From assembly GCA_963835295.1 (NCBI GenBank), contig CAWIEX010000011.1, forward strand, positions 1,240,001-1,304,000: DNA of 64,000 nucleotides, written 5' to 3'. Shown here piece by piece: positions 62,296 to 64,000 of this stretch (position 1 is the stretch's first letter; each line of letters starts with the position of its first letter). The translations under genes were made by a program, and so were the position numbers. The notes beneath the pieces were generated by a model. The model searched no databases. It was not told the DNA's origin and worked only from the letters and a program-made list of their open reading frames with translations. This DNA is from JAOPZW01 sp963835295. Lineage in GTDB: Bacteria; Actinomycetota; Thermoleophilia; Solirubrobacterales; Solirubrobacteraceae.

Positions 62296-62802
62296 ATGCT
62301 CATCCGCTTCGACCCCTTTCGCGAGTTCGACCGGCTCACCGAGCAGCTCGCGTCCACCGCGACGCGCGTGCCGCGGGCGTTCCCGATGGACGCCTACCGC
62401 CGCGGCGACCAGTTCATCGTCGAGTTTGACCTCCCGGGCGTCGAGCCCGCGTCGATCGATCTGACCGTCGAGAACAACGTCCTGAGCGTGCGATCCGAGC
62501 GGCGCTTTGAGCCTCGAGAGGGCGACGAGGTGCTCGTGGCCGAGCGCCCGCACGGGACCTACACGCGCCAGCTCTTCCTCGCCGACACCCTCGACTCCGA
62601 GAACGTGCAGGCCGACTATGAGCACGGCGTGCTGACGCTCACGATCCCGGTCGCCGAGGCGGCCAAGCCGCGCCGCGTGCAGGTCGGCGGGGGCCAGGAC
62701 GCCCAGACGATCGAGCCGCCTGCGGCCGGCGGCGCCCAGGCCATCCCCGCCGGGCAGCCAGTCGCGACGGCCGAGGAGGCGGCGCCGACCGGCGAGAGCT
62801 GA
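62296..62802 (+). CDS. Small heat-shock protein (Hsp20 family)
   Basis: 168 residues, ATG 62296 with AAAAGGAG upstream. The alpha-crystallin domain spans ~30-125: AYRRGDQFIVEFDLPGVEPA, IDLTVENNVLSVRSERRFEP, GTYTRQLFLADTLDSENVQA, YEHGVLTLTIPVAEAAKPRR (the GVL core motif). The C-terminal ~45 residues are Gln/Pro/Ala-rich. ATP-independent chaperone. Intact. Confidence 0.94.
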   Translation: MLIRFDPFREFDRLTEQLASTATRVPRAFPMDAYRRGDQFIVEFDLPGVEPASIDLTVENNVLSVRSERRFEPREGDEVLVAERPHGTYTRQLFLADTLDSENVQADYEHGVLTLTIPVAEAAKPRRVQVGGGQDAQTIEPPAAGGAQAIPAGQPVATAEEAAPTGES

Positions 62803-62896
62803 ACTACCGCCCTGCGGACGCGTGCCTGCGTCCCGCAACCTGCGGCGGCGACGACCGCCTCTCGGGCGCGGCCGTCCCGGTGCCATGCCGCTTCCC

Positions 62897-63265
62897 CCAT
62901 CCGAACGTTATGCGCCCACTCGGCGGCCGGGCGGAGCGGCCTTGCGCGGGGCTCGGGACTCACGCGCACCACGTCCCACGCGAGCCCACAGGCCTCCAAG
63001 CCCCGGATGACGAGCGCGGACGGATCCAGCTGCCAGCGGTCGAGACCGTGGCACGCCGAGGTCGGGAAGGCGTGGTGGTTGTTGTGCCAGGACTCGCCGA
63101 AGGAGGGCAGCGCGAGCCAGAATACGTTGCGCGACTCGTCCGACGTGCGGAACCGCCGGCAACCGAAGACGTGGCAGATCGAGTCGATGCTGAACGTGAC
63201 GTGATGCAGGACGAAGAGCCTCACCGCGCCGCCCCCACAGCAGCCCCGTCAGCCCGGCGCGGACG
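62897..63265 (-). pseudogene. Acyl-CoA/fatty acid desaturase C-terminal fragment
   Basis: Reads GLTGLLW, then after a one-base shift RLFVLHHVTFSIDSICHVFG, NVFWLALPSFGESWHNNHHA (third His box HNNHH), CHGLDRWQLDPSALVIRGLE and GLAWDVVRVSPE. This is the C-terminal third of a delta-9-type membrane desaturase; the first two His boxes and most helices are missing, so no function remains. Confidence 0.8.
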
Positions 63266-63296
63266 GACCCGCCCGGCCGGCGTCAGCGCACGGCCG

Positions 63297-63861
63297 TCAC
63301 GTCGCGAGGCAGATCGCTGTGACCATCAGGCGCCGGTCCATCGGATGGGGTGCGTCGGTGCCATAGACCTCCCACCCGTTCTGGCTGTCCGTCCCCGCCG
63401 TGGGCGGCGTCGGGCGACTGCCGGCCACGACGCCGAAGCCGACCGCGTCGACCGAGCTCCCGCTGACCCAGCCGCCGCCTCCGCCGACGACTCGCTGGCC
63501 GGGCGGGCACGCGGCGCCGATCAGACGAAACCCGGGCTCGTTGGCGGGCAGCACTGGGGAGAACGCCTGAACGGACGCAACCGGGAGGCTGAGCTGAGCG
63601 GCGGTCACGGAATCCGGCGCGAGCTTGGCTGCGGTGACCGCCCCGTTCGCCAGCGCCGCGGTCCGCACCGACCCGCCGCCGAGATCGGAGGCGCGCACGC
63701 TGCCCGACGCGATCTTGCGCCCGCTGACCGCGCCGTCGCGCAGCCTCGCACGGTCACGGCGCCAGTGCCAAGCTTCGTCGAGGTCCTCCCAGCGCCACGA
63801 ACAGCGCGCACACGGCCACGGCCATCGCAGGCGAGGGCAGCGGGACACTTCTCCCAGACAT
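63297..63861 (-). CDS. Exported repeat protein, frameshifted
   Basis: ATG 63861 with GAAAGGAG upstream opens a signal-type segment (SPAMAVAVCALFVALGG). Near 63750 the frame shifts. The rest reads LRDGAVSGRKIASGSVRASD, NGAVTAAKLAPDSVTAAQ (short repeats of 'DG/NGAVT..KI/KL') and a C-terminal domain FRLIGAACPPGQRVVGGGGG ... MDRRLMVTAICLAT. This architecture is common in secreted proteins of soil actinobacteria; function unknown. Confidence 0.6.
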
Positions 63862-64000
63862 CGGGCACTCCTTTCGAGAACGGGATGCCCGAGCAACCCT
63901 AGGGCCGGTCGTTCTCGTGGTCGAGAGGCGACTGCCGTTCGCGTCGGCGCCGCGGCCACCAGCGCGCCGCTCAGCCGCGACATCCGCACCGCGGACATGG

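Overview
The window reads as chromosome of a high-GC actinobacterium. Codon usage is strongly GC3-biased, GTG and TTG starts are frequent, and genes often overlap by four bases (ATGA or GTGA). Gene content (stressosome-type Rsb genes, a SARP/AfsR-like regulator, ECF sigma factors, a one-piece SecDF, many TetR regulators) would suit the Thermoleophilia/Solirubrobacterales. That placement is inference: no rRNA or other marker gene lies in the window.

Layout. 1-8.1 kb: a cut-off GAF-SpoIIE phosphatase with a GNAT gene, a TetR/RidA divergent pair, then a tight minus-strand operon TetR > RsbR > RsbS > RsbT > RsbX > GAF protein, a complete stressosome output module. Next to it are a coiled-coil/Rho_N protein and two small envelope-type genes on the plus strand. 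8.1-13 kb: a TetR/metallo-hydrolase pair with a clear operator, a flavin monooxygenase and a LuxR/TPR regulator. 13.1-20 kb: a decayed phage integrase ending in a tRNA-derived att remnant, an AfsR-like regulator divergent from a small exported protein, an AraC regulator and a truncated sigma/zinc-finger/membrane protein. 20.2-26.2 kb: a large secreted TIG/Ig-like protein gene split by an IS256-family element that is itself split by an IS110-family element.

26-41 kb is a genomic graveyard with a few intact genes (secreted lipoprotein, SPFH protein, HD protein, thioredoxin-like protein, cupin). Remnants include IS110, an ECF41 sigma factor, an alpha/beta hydrolase, a histidine kinase, a beta-propeller protein, a large serine recombinase and an MFS transporter. 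An intact IS21 copy with a 5-bp target duplication sits here. 41-50 kb returns to well-kept genes: SecDF, a beta-lactamase-fold lipoprotein, and an ECF sigma factor coupled to a membrane-anchored beta-propeller protein. 50-56 kb decays again (IS110, RTX repeats, recombinase, VOC and cupin fragments, a frameshifted DmdA-like aminomethyltransferase next to a MetF-like stub). 56-63 kb holds a largely intact stress and redox set: a two-domain VOC protein, two universal-stress-like proteins, a diheme cytochrome c, malic enzyme and Hsp20. It ends with a desaturase fragment and a frameshifted secreted protein.

Long core genes (AfsR-like 1009 codons, SecDF 955, malic enzyme 494) are open throughout while broken genes cluster near mobile elements. 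I therefore read most of the damage as real decay. A few single-base shifts in G or C runs could still be sequence errors. I did not find a convincing wholly new system. The most interesting leads are the repeat-tract frameshift in the stressosome rsbR gene, the nested insertion with a possible bridge-RNA region, the ECF sigma/beta-propeller pair and the AfsR-like/small exported protein pair.
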